A stretch of 13,463 nucleotides of DNA from JBIOJM01 sp044450785 (GCA_044450785.1 JBIOJM010000284.1:1-13463); one strand, 5' to 3'; numbered from the stretch's first letter, positions 1-6,511 are shown. Program-made: numbers and translations. The notes: generated by a model not told the origin, from the sequence alone.

Positions 1-129
1 GCGGGGCCGGACCAGGGCGGAGGGCTGACCCTTGGTGCTGGCCCCGGGGAAGATGATCTGAGTTTGGAGCGCGTAGAGCACGGCGACCACACCGAGGTAG
101 AGCACCCCCGCGAGACGAACGATCCGCAT
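1..129 (-). CDS. Alpha/beta hydrolase, N-terminal part only (runs off the window)
   Basis: Forty-three codons read leftward from an ATG at 129 and remain open to base 1. The start has an AAAGG-type ribosome binding site nine bases upstream. The product begins MRIVRLAGVLYLGVVAVLYA, a short basic head and one hydrophobic helix, then continues LQTQIIFPGA. A membrane helix followed by a 'leucine-glutamine...-IFPG' stretch is typical of the N-terminus of Bem46-like, membrane-anchored serine hydrolases. No catalytic residue lies inside the window, so the enzymatic class is inferred from the N-terminal signature alone. It sits beyond the terminator at 318-368 and is probably a separate transcript from spoVG. 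Confidence 0.6.
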   Translation of the reverse strand, partial: MRIVRLAGVLYLGVVAVLYALQTQIIFPGASTKGQPSALVRPR

Positions 130-317
130 GGCCAGAGACCTTTTTCCGGAACGACCGGCGCGAGGTCCGCCTGCGGCCCGCGATCGAGCGTCGTGCTGGG
201 GTTCTTCAGGAGATGGAGTCGATTCGCTGGCCAACCCGCAACCTGTTGGATCACAATAGCAAGGGCGGCGAATTCGGGCATTCCCGCGCGGTGCTGATGA
301 GATTCAGCCGTCGAGCG
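130..317. other. Intergenic region between terminator and hydrolase
   Basis: No ORF here has convincing codon bias; the open frames look like chance readings of GC-rich DNA. It must hold the promoter of the partial hydrolase if that gene is transcribed separately, but I see no clear -35/-10 pair. Confidence 0.4.
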
Positions 318-368
318 CAAAATATACCGACCCGGCGCGGCGGGGGAAACCGCAACGCGCCGGGTCGG
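318..368 (-). terminator. Rho-independent terminator closing the TPR-ispE-spoVG operon
   Basis: Bases 327-339 (CCGACCCGGCGCG) and 356-368 (CGCGCCGGGTCGG) form a perfect 13-bp inverted repeat. The loop contains a further GCGG/CCGC pairing. Read on the minus strand the stem is followed directly by TATATTTT (326-319), the expected U-tract. The plus-strand side has no T-run, so the orientation is leftward, about 100 bases past the spoVG stop codon. Confidence 0.8.
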
Positions 369-471
369 ATGGTCGGGCGATCAGTCGATGTCTGTGGATG
401 GGATGACACCGGATGTCGCGCAATCGAAAGCCGGGAAGACGAAACCGCGAGGACTGACCGGGAAAGGTGGC

Positions 472-1128
472 TCAAAGGCCGTTGCCGAAGGATGACGACT
501 CGCCGCGATGGTGGTGGTGGTCGGAGCCGATTCCCTCGGCGGCGCTTTCCTTGCGAGCGGTCACGTGGGGGCCTCGCAAGACGGACTGGTTGCCGCGGGC
601 GTGCTGGGTGTGGCCGCGGAGCGGAGCTCGGCGAATCGGCGCCTCGTTGCCCGAGGACATCGGCGGGCCGTTGGCATGTCCCTCGAACTGCAGCTCCAAG
701 TCGTCGGCCTCGTATTCATCATAGCGCGAGATGTAGCCGGGCATCTTGGAGCGTTCGAGCTCCTCGGCATAGGAGGCCAGGACGGCCGCCTGGATTTTCT
801 CGCGACACATCGAGTTGATGGGATGGGCGATGTCGGCATGGAGCTTGGCTCGCCCGTCGGCGTCGCGCAGCGCGCGGTTTTCGTCGAGCCGGCACCCGCA
901 TTGATTGCAGAAGCGGCTCCGCAGGTGGTTCTTGGTGCCACAGTTGTGGCAGCGATCGGTCAGTTTGCGCGAGGGCATCGCCACGAAGAATCCCTTGGCG
1001 CCTTCGATGATTTTCAGGTCGCGGATGACGAACATGTCGTCAAAAGTGATACTACAAAAGGCTTGCAACCGTTCGTTGCTGCCCGAGTTGTCTTCCATGA
1101 GCTTGATGCGGACTTCAGTGATTTCCAC
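472..1128 (-). CDS. spoVG: SpoVG family protein with an inserted zinc ribbon
   Basis: This 218-residue protein is a SpoVG homologue. It starts MEITEVRIKL, has the core strand ITFDDMFVIRDLKIIEG, the segment FFVAMPSRK, and the family signature DIAHPINS followed by REKIQAAVL. SpoVG proteins are small site-specific DNA/RNA-binding regulators, normally about 85-100 residues. Here about 38 residues are inserted between MPSRK and DIAHPIN. The insert carries C60, C63, C74 and C77 (C-x2-C...C-x2-C, plus C79), a zinc-ribbon pattern. After residue 130 there is a low-complexity tail rich in Gly, Arg, Ser and His with an HHHH run. The start codon is GTG at 1128 with an AAAGGAG site eight bases upstream. 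It lies 31 bases after ispE, so the two are probably cotranscribed; ispE and spoVG are also near neighbours in Bacillus. Family call secure; insert function inferred. Confidence 0.92.
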   Translation of the reverse strand: MEITEVRIKLMEDNSGSNERLQAFCSITFDDMFVIRDLKIIEGAKGFFVAMPSRKLTDRCHNCGTKNHLRSRFCNQCGCRLDENRALRDADGRAKLHADIAHPINSMCREKIQAAVLASYAEELERSKMPGYISRYDEYEADDLELQFEGHANGPPMSSGNEAPIRRAPLRGHTQHARGNQSVLRGPHVTARKESAAEGIGSDHHHHRGESSSFGNGL

Positions 1129-1159
1129 AGCCGGTACTCCTTTACGGGGCGTTTGCTGC

Positions 1160-2038
1160 TCAGGGGCCGCAGTTCACGACCCGGACCCATCCTAGTCCGA
1201 GCGGTTTGAGGATGTCCGCGGCGCGACGCGCCGCGGCCGAAGTGCGGCACAGCCCGAAGTAGGCCGAGCCGCTGCCACTCATCAAGGACCCGTCGAGCAA
1301 CGGGCCCAGGCTCGCCAGGGCGTCTCGAACCCGAGTCAATTCGGGCCGCAACGCCTCGGCGATCGGTTGAAGCCGATTGAACAGACTCCGACCCAGGTCG
1401 GCCAGTCCACCCTGCGACAGGGCTTCCAGAACAGGCCCGATCGCGCGTGGCTGTTCGGGTGGGACCACCTGGCGGTAAACGTCGGCCGTGCTCATTCCGA
1501 CCGGCGGACAAACCAGAACGAAGTGATAGCTTTCCTTGAGTGGAACCGACTCCACCTGCTCGCCCCGTCCGCGACAGACCGCGGCCGGCGCGTGTGCGAA
1601 GAAAGCGACGTCGCTGCCGATCTCCCCCGCCAGGGCATCGAGCCGGTCCGGAGGCGTCCGAAGGTCCCAGAGCCGATCCAGGGCCGCGAGCGTCGCCGCC
1701 GCGTCGCTCGAGCCGCCAGCCAGCCCCGATTGCATCGGGATCGCCTTGTCGAGCACGATCCGCGCGCCTCGGAGACTGCCCGCCGACTCCTTGAGACGGA
1801 CGGCCGCCATCACTACCAGATTCTCGCCGCCCTTCGGCAAGGCCGGCTCGTTACACCGCAGGCTAATCTCGCCCGACGGATCGTCGGTGAAAGTCAAGGA
1901 ATCATGCAGACTCACGGCGACCATCAGCGACTCGATCTCGTGATAGCCATCGGGCCTGCGCCCCAAGACCTCCAGGAACAGGTTTAACTTCGCCGGCGCG
2001 AGGACCTCCACGCCGCCGGCGATGGAACGGACGATCAT
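1160..2038 (-). CDS. ispE: 4-diphosphocytidyl-2-C-methyl-D-erythritol kinase
   Basis: This GHMP kinase phosphorylates CDP-methylerythritol in the non-mevalonate (MEP) isoprenoid pathway, in the cytosol. From the ATG at 2038 it is 292 residues, normal for the family. It shows APAKLNLFLEV near residue 15 with the expected active-site lysine, RPDGYHEIESL, the ATP-binding loop SGLAGGSSDAA near 105-114 (usual form GLGGGSSD), and the third GHMP motif SGSGSAYFGL near 254. The frame stays open upstream to a GTG at 2170, and an ATG also lies at 2047. Neither has a good ribosome binding site, and the extra 44 residues resemble nothing in IspE, so I chose the start that fits family length. It follows the TPR gene and precedes spoVG on the same strand. 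Confidence 0.93.
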   Translation of the reverse strand: MIVRSIAGGVEVLAPAKLNLFLEVLGRRPDGYHEIESLMVAVSLHDSLTFTDDPSGEISLRCNEPALPKGGENLVVMAAVRLKESAGSLRGARIVLDKAIPMQSGLAGGSSDAAATLAALDRLWDLRTPPDRLDALAGEIGSDVAFFAHAPAAVCRGRGEQVESVPLKESYHFVLVCPPVGMSTADVYRQVVPPEQPRAIGPVLEALSQGGLADLGRSLFNRLQPIAEALRPELTRVRDALASLGPLLDGSLMSGSGSAYFGLCRTSAAARRAADILKPLGLGWVRVVNCGP

Positions 2039-2230
2039 GAGAACCATGCCCAAAGCGACTTCGCCCTCGGCCGGTGACTCGCCGCCATGGCTCGTGGGCT
2101 CCAGGATGACGCAGACACTCCCCACGCGCAGACTGTGCTCATCGACGTTCGGCTTCCTTTCCGTCGGCACGGTCGCAACGGACGTGAGTGCCAGGCCATT
2201 CCTTCGGCTTTTGAGCCCCGTTCTGCGGTC

Positions 2231-2259
2231 GTTCTATCCCGATCCGGGAATCCCTGCAA
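2231..2259 (-). promoter_or_regulatory. Possible sigma-70 promoter for ispE-spoVG
   Basis: On the minus strand TTGCAG (2259-2254) is followed after 17 bases by TAGAAC (2236-2231). The first matches the -35 consensus at four of six positions and the second is a weak -10. The spacer contains a small inverted repeat, CCCGATCCGGG. The pair lies in the gap of about 318 bases between the TPR gene and ispE, where I found no gene with codon bias. This is a weak match. Confidence 0.25.
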
Positions 2260-2356
2260 GTCCGAAAAATTCCTAAAGTCGAAAAAACTTGTGTACTGCC
2301 GACGTGCGATTCCACTCCGCCATCGAAAAGGACCAGAAACCTGCTCGCCGGCTTCC

Positions 2357-2941
2357 TCAAGGCCGGCCTGCCGAAAGCCGATCGCGCAGCGCGCGGAGGC
2401 TCGCGCAATCGGCCTGCCGGCCCAGAGCTTCCAGACACCTGACCAGACCGTCGATGGCCTCGTAAAACGGGCGATTGTTGGGCCGGTCGCACGGTAACCG
2501 GCCGGAGAACCCGGGTGGCAAAGCGCGGTGGGCCAGGTCAAAAGCGTAGCCGAAATGGCCTCGCGCCAAGGTGGGGTCATGGAACTCGTCAAGGGCGATC
2601 CGCCCGAGCGCCACGTGGACCCAGATGTTGTCGTGATAAGCCGAGAGTGCATACCGCAGCGCGTCGCGAGCCGACTCCGGATCGCCGGCCTTCCAGAGCT
2701 CGATTCCCTCCTCGTAATCCAGCTCGGCTTCCTCGACGCCGCGAGGTTGCGACAGCTCGAAGTTTTCACCGTCGATCCGTGACAAGCGGATCGGTCCTTG
2801 ACCTTGTCCCGTCCCGGTCGAACGCGACCCACCCCGAGACCGAGGCCCCGATCCTTGAGGACGCCGCGGACGAGCACCACCTCGCCCGCGGTCTGTCGGG
2901 CCGCCGCCCTCACGTTTCCCGTCATCTGAACCGCTGGACAT
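2357..2941 (-). CDS. Tetratricopeptide-like protein with a disordered Arg/Gly-rich N-terminus
   Basis: The ATG at 2941 has a GGGAG site eight bases upstream and gives 194 residues; a GTG at 2950 is less likely. Residues 1 to about 55 are rich in Gly, Arg, Ser and Pro and probably disordered. From about residue 70 the sequence is helical with TPR spacing: YEEGIELWKAGDPESARDAL, then an alanine-rich helix with 'NIWVHVALGRIAL', then 'ARGHFGYAFDLA', and a C-terminal pair containing 'VRCLEALGRQADCASLRALR'. The layout recalls ST7-like or TPR proteins, which act as protein-interaction scaffolds. No catalytic motif is visible. It is the first gene of the leftward cluster with ispE and spoVG, separated from ispE by about 300 bases, so cotranscription is possible but not shown. 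Coding status is good; function unknown. Confidence 0.75.
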   Translation of the reverse strand: MSSGSDDGKREGGGPTDRGRGGARPRRPQGSGPRSRGGSRSTGTGQGQGPIRLSRIDGENFELSQPRGVEEAELDYEEGIELWKAGDPESARDALRYALSAYHDNIWVHVALGRIALDEFHDPTLARGHFGYAFDLAHRALPPGFSGRLPCDRPNNRPFYEAIDGLVRCLEALGRQADCASLRALRDRLSAGRP

Positions 2942-3013
2942 CCGCTGCACTCCCGCCTTCCTCAGAGCTGTCAGCTTGCCGCCGAGCTTGCGCTCATCGA
3001 ACTGAGTTCGAGG

Positions 3014-3151
3014 CTAACCGCGATCGTTGCCCCCCGCAACCTTCCAGGGCGGCCGGCTCGACGCCCGAGCCTCGATTCCATCCCAAAAAAGCAACGACCC
3101 GACAGCAGGCCAGAATCCCGATGGCGAACGGAGAAACTGCAAGACGTTCAT
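3014..3151 (-). CDS. Possible 45-residue small protein
   Basis: An ATG at 3151, preceded by AAAGGA at six bases, opens 45 codons beginning MNVLQFLRSPSGFWPAVGSL and ending in an Arg/Gly-rich tail at a TAG. The first half is hydrophobic and could be a single membrane helix. It could also be a fragment of a larger gene, since the surrounding 480 bases hold only repeats. I do not recognise it, and the good ribosome binding site is the main support. Confidence 0.3.
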   Translation of the reverse strand: MNVLQFLRSPSGFWPAVGSLLFWDGIEARASSRPPWKVAGGNDRG

Positions 3152-3189
3152 GCGCGGTCCTTTAGGCCAAAATCGGCCGTGCTCACACC

Positions 3190-3278
3190 AACCCGACGCG
3201 CAAGCGAGGGTCGCTCTCCGGACGTGTCCGGAGAGCGTTTGGTCTCGCGAGAACAGCCCCTCGCTTGCGCGTCGGGTT
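3190..3278. repeat. 89-bp nested palindromic element (REP/MITE-like)
   Basis: The outer arms are a perfect 21-bp inverted repeat: 3190-3210 against 3258-3278, with core CCCGACGCGCAAGCGAGGG. Inside is a second perfect 12-bp inverted repeat, CGCTCTCCGGAC (3212-3223) against GTCCGGAGAGCG (3226-3237), with a two-base loop. A third palindrome, TCTCGCGAGA, sits at 3243-3252. No ORF is inside. From memory, sequences with this core recur in planctomycete genomes, but I cannot confirm copy number here. It could act as a bidirectional transcript end, a protein-binding site or a non-autonomous mobile element. Confidence 0.85.
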
Positions 3279-3418
3279 AGTATGATTTGTGCGAGCGAGC
3301 CATGCGGCTTCAGATCGTCCGTCAATCGCTGGTTTCTAGCTCGTTGTCGGCTGATTGAAAAAAAGCGCGCACAACAACGTGGAGGTTGGAGAGCCTCAGG
3401 AGTATCATCCCCTCTCAA

Positions 3419-3721
3419 ATGGCTCACAAAGCAAATGAGATGAAATTCCTTGCCACGCCGGAGAAGGGCGAGGTCTCCGCCCTGCTGGTCCGGCCCGGCG
3501 ACGCGAGCCACCTGCTCGTTCTCGGCCACGGGGTCAGCACGAACATGCGACACGCCACCCTCCAGACCATCGCCGATCGGATGGCGGAAGCGGGCATAGC
3601 GACTTTCCGCTACAACTTTCCTTTCATGGAGCATGGCAAGGGGCGCGACTCTCAGAGTGAAGAAGATGTATTCGTCGAGATGGCGCGCATCGTCCGGGAG
3701 TGGGCGTCCAGGTTGAAATGA
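3419..3721 (+). pseudogene. Alpha/beta hydrolase (KANL3/Tex30-like) with an internal deletion
   Basis: The 100-residue product opens like the KANL3/Tex30 family: MKFLATPEKGEVSALLVRP, then LLVLGHGVSTNMRH (the HG oxyanion region) and FRYNFPFMEHGKG. Normal members are about 200-220 residues. Straight after GKGRDSQ it reads SEEDVFVEMARIVREWASRL and stops. That is what the last helix of this family looks like, so about 100 residues in the middle, including the nucleophile-serine motif and the catalytic Asp/His, seem to have been removed in frame. Start choice is uncertain: ATG 3419 or ATG 3440, the latter matching the usual family N-terminus; AGGAG at 3398-3402 is rather far upstream. It could be a dead gene or a still-translated short protein, but not a working hydrolase. 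Confidence 0.7.
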
Positions 3722-3793
3722 ACGTCTTTAACGTTTTCAGATAGGCGGCGAGATGACGCTTGCCAGCGTGATGTCTTTCCTTCGAGAACGCTC

Positions 3794-4258
3794 TCACAAA
3801 CCGATTCGGCCCATCAACTGCCCAATCCTAAAAAGGATCAGCTCAAGCCCTTCGTATTCCTTCTTGTGTAGACCCCAACCCGCCACCAAGTCCGTTTGAG
3901 GGTCGATAGCGAGATTCAGCTCGAATTCCTGATATTTCATGGGCCTCTCGAAGTGCGCCACCCAGATGTAATCGGTGCAAGTGTTTGGGGTTGTCGGTAT
4001 GTTACACCTTGCAGGCGGACCGATTTGACTGATTACTTGCGCCTTGGTCAGATCGATTTTCGGATCGGTGTTACCCAACTGTTCGTAGATGGCCATCAAC
4101 CGCTGATCGGCCGCCGACAGTGGCAACAAAAGGTAGACGACGATCGCCACTACCGCCACTGCGATCATCAGAGTCCTGACACGGAACCGAAACGGCTCCG
4201 TCCGCCTCCGCGCCGTGATCTCGAACTCGATCGGAACGAGGGGAAAGTTGATCCTCAT
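3794..4258 (-). CDS. Single-helix membrane protein of planctomycete type, function unknown
   Basis: The ATG at 4258 has a CAGGAG site nine bases upstream and gives 154 residues. A basic stretch (ARRRTEPFRFRVRTL) leads into one hydrophobic helix, IAVAVVAIVVYLLLPL, at about residues 32-48. The F-R-F-R-x-R-T-L head before a lone helix is a style very common in planctomycete membrane proteins. The rest, about residues 50-154, is a soluble domain with a segment beginning 'DLTKAQVISQIGPPAR' and the strands 'YIWVAHFERPMKYQEFELNL'. The 'hydrophobic-x-x-x-G-x-P' stretch slightly recalls the small domains of outer-membrane assembly lipoproteins such as SmpA/BamE, but I would not assign it. It converges on the truncated hydrolase. 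Confidence 0.75.
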   Translation of the reverse strand: MRINFPLVPIEFEITARRRTEPFRFRVRTLMIAVAVVAIVVYLLLPLSAADQRLMAIYEQLGNTDPKIDLTKAQVISQIGPPARCNIPTTPNTCTDYIWVAHFERPMKYQEFELNLAIDPQTDLVAGWGLHKKEYEGLELILFRIGQLMGRIGL

Positions 4259-4418
4259 CGTCCACTACTCCTGCCGTTTATTGATTGAATCGCGTCATGG
4301 AACGGCATCGTCATTGCCACGCGTCCTCCAAAGATGAACGGACACGGATCTTACCCGAATTCCCTCACTGCAGGGAATACGCCGACATTGTAGCCCGGCA
4401 CGAGTCGTCCGTGCGCGC

Positions 4419-4607
4419 GGTGACAGCGCGATCGTCCTCGCCGTCAGCGACCACGGCGGGAACCCCGGGGACGACGTGGCCGGCAGCGATCCCGCCTTCC
4501 TCGACCGGATGCGGAAGAAGGTGGTCACGGAAGAGGCGAAGGCGGTCGCACGTGAGGCGGTGGTTCTTCGGATGGAGATCAGCATTGTCCCGATTCGCGT
4601 CGATTGA
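4419..4607 (+). pseudogene. Orphan coding remnant, C-terminal fragment
   Basis: A frame open from 4338 to a TGA at 4605-4607 contains no ATG, GTG or TTG. From about 4419 it has strong G/C third positions and a protein-like sequence: GDSAIVLAVSDHGGNPGDDV, then a charged helix 'DPAFLDRMRKKVV' with 'EEAKAVAREAVVLRMEI' before the stop. This looks like the tail of a gene whose 5' part is gone. I cannot name the family. The surrounding bases (4259-4418 and 4608-4733) show nothing with coding character. Confidence 0.4.
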
Positions 4608-4733
4608 TTAACTTGTATGCCGTCGAACCGCACCCGGCGGAGCGGGCGGCGTTCGCGTAGCCGCTCCTCAACCGGTCATCCTCGACCCGGCGAGCGGCAC
4701 ACAACTGCGCTGCCGCTCTTGGTCGCAAGGGAA

Positions 4734-4747
4734 TTGTTCATGAACAA
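4734..4747. promoter_or_regulatory. 14-bp perfect palindrome upstream of the L12-like ORF
   Basis: TTGTTCATGAACAA is identical to its own reverse complement. It ends 15 bases before the ATG at 4763, where an operator for a dimeric repressor would sit. An eight-codon reading frame (MNKGLNPP, stop) starts inside it at 4740 and overlaps the ATG at 4763 by ATGA; it could be a leader peptide or chance. Confidence 0.45.
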
Positions 4748-4762
4748 AGGATTGAACCCGCC

Positions 4763-5281
4763 ATGAATTCCTCAGCCCGCAAAATGTCAGAGGTCATGAA
4801 GGAGATGTCGGAGGTTCTTCTACGCGACCCCCACAAAGTCCCATCTTCGGAGGCGGCACACGTTGCACTTTTCTTCGCCAACGTCGCATGGAACAAGAGT
4901 ATGGGCCTCGAAAACACCAGGGAGAGCTGCCGCAACGTTTGGGAGACGATTGAAGCGGAGAAACCGGAACTCTGGAACGAGCTCAAGTCGAACGACATCG
5001 ATGCCATGATCGAGGAGCTCGTCCGCTACAAGAAGCAGCACTACCCGGACGATCGGCGACGGATTCTCACCTGCGGAATCCCCAACGGGAACGTTCGGGT
5101 GGAATGGCTGCCCGCCGCCGCTCCTGGAGTCGATTCCCGGTGGGAGATGGAGTTGTACGGGCTGGTGAGGACTGGCAAGCGGCCGGGTGCCATCCGCTTT
5201 CTGCAAGAGACTCGGGGCCTGTCCCGCAAGGAGGCGGTGAAGCGGGTGGCGGCGGTCGCCGCCGAATTTGGACTTACCTGA
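4763..5281 (+). CDS. Unknown protein with a ribosomal-L7/L12-like C-terminal segment
   Basis: This ORF encodes 172 residues and has GC-biased third positions. The N-terminal 90 residues are helical and charged (SEAAHVALFFANVAWNKSMG, later 'RNVWETIEAEKPELWNEL' and 'AMIEELVRYKKQHYPDD'). A middle stretch around 'GNVRVEWLPAAAPGVDSRWE' follows. Residues 129-172 (YGLVRTGKRPGAIRFLQ, then 'RGLSRKEAVKRVAAVAAEFGL') have the pattern 'G-K-x2-A-I-x3-R/Q-E-x-x-G-L-x-x-K-E-A-x3-V' seen in the C-terminal domain of ribosomal protein L7/L12. Proteins outside the ribosome can carry such a segment; this is not rplL itself. The start may use AAAGGA at 4746-4751. It is a single gene beside a palindrome. Real gene likely; function not known. 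Confidence 0.65.
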   Translation: MNSSARKMSEVMKEMSEVLLRDPHKVPSSEAAHVALFFANVAWNKSMGLENTRESCRNVWETIEAEKPELWNELKSNDIDAMIEELVRYKKQHYPDDRRRILTCGIPNGNVRVEWLPAAAPGVDSRWEMELYGLVRTGKRPGAIRFLQETRGLSRKEAVKRVAAVAAEFGLT

Positions 5282-5361
5282 CGACACCGGCAGCCAAGCC
5301 GATTGACCCCGGCGAACATGGACATCCGCAAATGCCCACGAGTGCCCCAGCAGGTCGTCTT

Positions 5362-5515
5362 AATGGGAGCTGGTCCGAGATCGCCAGAGGATCGGCCAGG
5401 AATCCGATCACGGCCGTCGCCGGCGACACCGAGGGGACGTTCCACGGGCTTGGCTCGCTGGACAAGACGTTGAAACAGGCGGGCGAGGGGCTGGAACGGC
5501 TGCCGGTCAAGCGAG
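5362..5515 (+). pseudogene. Coding remnant, possibly one decayed WD40 repeat
   Basis: In the frame containing 5401 the third positions are nearly all G or C from about 5362 to 5515. The reading includes 'NPITAVAGDTEG', then 'GLGSLDKTLK' and 'GEGLERLPV'. The order 'I-T-A-V-A...G...GSLDKTL...L-x-x-L' resembles one blade of a WD40 repeat, but the tryptophan-aspartate is missing. It could be opened from an ATG at 5333, though the 3' end runs into the antisense of a Uma2 remnant, so it is best read as a fragment. The WD40 resemblance is weak. Confidence 0.3.
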
Positions 5516-5638
5516 GTCCTTTCCGTTATAGGCCAGACGGACGTGTTGCCCCTCGCCGGTCCCGTAGGAAAGACGGTCGTCGGCGTCCCAGCTCAGCCCC
5601 GGGATCGCGATCCGCTGAGACGGTGTGATCGTGGACAT
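5507..5638 (-). pseudogene. Truncated second Uma2-family gene
   Basis: An ATG at 5638 with a CGGAG site eight bases upstream starts a 43-residue reading: MSTITPSQRIAIPGLSW, then 'DADDRLSYGTGEGQHVRLAY' and a stop four residues later. The pattern 'I-x-x-x-S-W-(x)4-D/E-R-L...R-L-x-Y' matches the first 45 or so residues of a large class of Uma2 (DUF820) proteins. The family normally runs to about 190-200 residues with its nuclease core further on, so only the N-terminus remains. It starts 24 bases after the stop of the complete Uma2 gene, in the same direction, as a former tandem pair. The homology ends at the junction with the remnant on the other strand. Confidence 0.55.
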
Positions 5639-5661
5639 GGGACTGACTCCGAGCGTGTCGA

Positions 5662-6261
5662 TCAGGGCAGCACATCGGCGACGGCGATCCGGCCGACAAG
5701 AGTGCCCTCGATCACGACCGGGACGTCCTGGCCGGGCTTGAGTGCCTGGCTCGACAGGTACCCGTCGGGACTCGGGTCGGAGTACACCTCGACTTGATGG
5801 TCGACCAGGTTGACGATCCAATACACCGGGATGCCGCCGCGGGCGTAGGCGACCCACTTCCTGCCCTGATCCCGGGCCAGGGACGAATCCGCGACTTCGA
5901 CAATCAGGGCGACGTCGCCCGGGTCGGGATGGCGGTCCTCATAGTCTTCCACTTCTCCCCTGGCAATCGCCAGGTCCGGCTCCGGCTCGTTGTATTCGGG
6001 GATCTTGACCGGCTGCTCCTGGCGGACATGCCAGCCTCCCGGCAAAGGAAGACCCCTCTCGAGTAAGCGGCGCAACCGCTCCGACCGGGTCGAATGCCTT
6101 GGTTTCTTGCCCATTTTTCTCACGAGGTATCCGTCGAGCAGCTCGATCTTGGGATCGTCCAGAGCTCCGGCCGCCACCAACCGCTCGTATTCGTCGACGG
6201 TCATGCGGTAGAGGTCGGTAAAAAGTTCGATTTCGGCTTCTCCCCGGATTGTCGTGGACAT
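5662..6261 (-). CDS. Uma2 family (DUF820) putative restriction-like endonuclease
   Basis: The ATG at 6261, with AGAGGAG eight bases upstream, gives 199 residues, a normal Uma2 length. Family marks are 'FTDLYRMTVDEYERLVAAG', 'KIELLDGYLVRKM' (usual form IELIDGEVV), 'EPEPDLAIARG', and 'VALIVEVADSSLARDQGRKWVAYARGG' leading to 'PVYWIVNL'. The Asp of EPDLAI, the Glu of IVEVADSS and the Lys in GRKWVAYA fit the PD-(D/E)xK nuclease fold assigned to this family. Uma2 genes are heavily expanded in planctomycetes and cyanobacteria, and their biological role is poorly known. A GTG at 6270 is possible but lacks the well-placed ribosome binding site. Confidence 0.88.
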   Translation of the reverse strand: MSTTIRGEAEIELFTDLYRMTVDEYERLVAAGALDDPKIELLDGYLVRKMGKKPRHSTRSERLRRLLERGLPLPGGWHVRQEQPVKIPEYNEPEPDLAIARGEVEDYEDRHPDPGDVALIVEVADSSLARDQGRKWVAYARGGIPVYWIVNLVDHQVEVYSDPSPDGYLSSQALKPGQDVPVVIEGTLVGRIAVADVLP

Positions 6262-6434
6262 GGAGTTCACTCCTCTTTCAGGACACCATTACGTCGCCAC
6301 CGCCAATCGTCCCATGCTCAACAAGATCATAACGATTTCGGAGAGTTGCCGCATGCGGGAGTTACGGCCCGGTGGCGGTTTCGCGCGCGATGGTGCATTC
6401 CTCCGCTAGTGCCTTGTCAAGCTTGATTTGAGAA

Positions 6435-6486
6435 GTTGGAGTCCCGGCTTCAGCCGGTCCTTTCCGCCTAAAGGCGGTACTCCAAC
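6435..6486. repeat. Hairpin-rich dispersed-repeat candidate
   Basis: GTTGGAGT (6435-6442) pairs with ACTCCAAC (6479-6486). Between them are two further perfect hairpins: CCGGCT-TC-AGCCGG (6444-6457) and CCGCCT-AA-AGGCGG (6464-6477). The result is a cloverleaf-like 52-base element. A 10-bp palindrome TCAAGCTTGA lies just outside at 6417-6426. It lies 25 bases beyond the stop of the metallophosphoesterase, where it might also end transcription. Similar 'GTTGGAGTCCCG...CTCCAAC' elements are familiar to me from planctomycete genomes, from memory only. Confidence 0.7.
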
Positions 6487-6511
6487 CCAACAATCGACTG
6501 TTAACAGCCCA

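Noticed and set aside
508..1209. Long plus-strand ORF of 233 codons
   Set aside because: It is antisense to spoVG, which has clear family motifs and a good ribosome binding site.
2171..2190. TGGCAC and TTGC on the minus strand before the GTG at 2170, resembling a sigma-54 promoter for ispE
   Set aside because: The GG and GC doublets are four bases too far apart; sigma-54 spacing is nearly invariant.
2035..2925. Minus-strand ORF of 296 codons across the TPR gene and the ispE upstream region
   Set aside because: Ser/Arg/Pro-rich reading with poor codon bias; the TPR and ispE frames explain the same DNA.
3755..3795. Possible bidirectional terminator between the convergent genes (ACGCT/AGCGT stem)
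   Set aside because: Only a 5-bp stem and no clean T-run on either strand.
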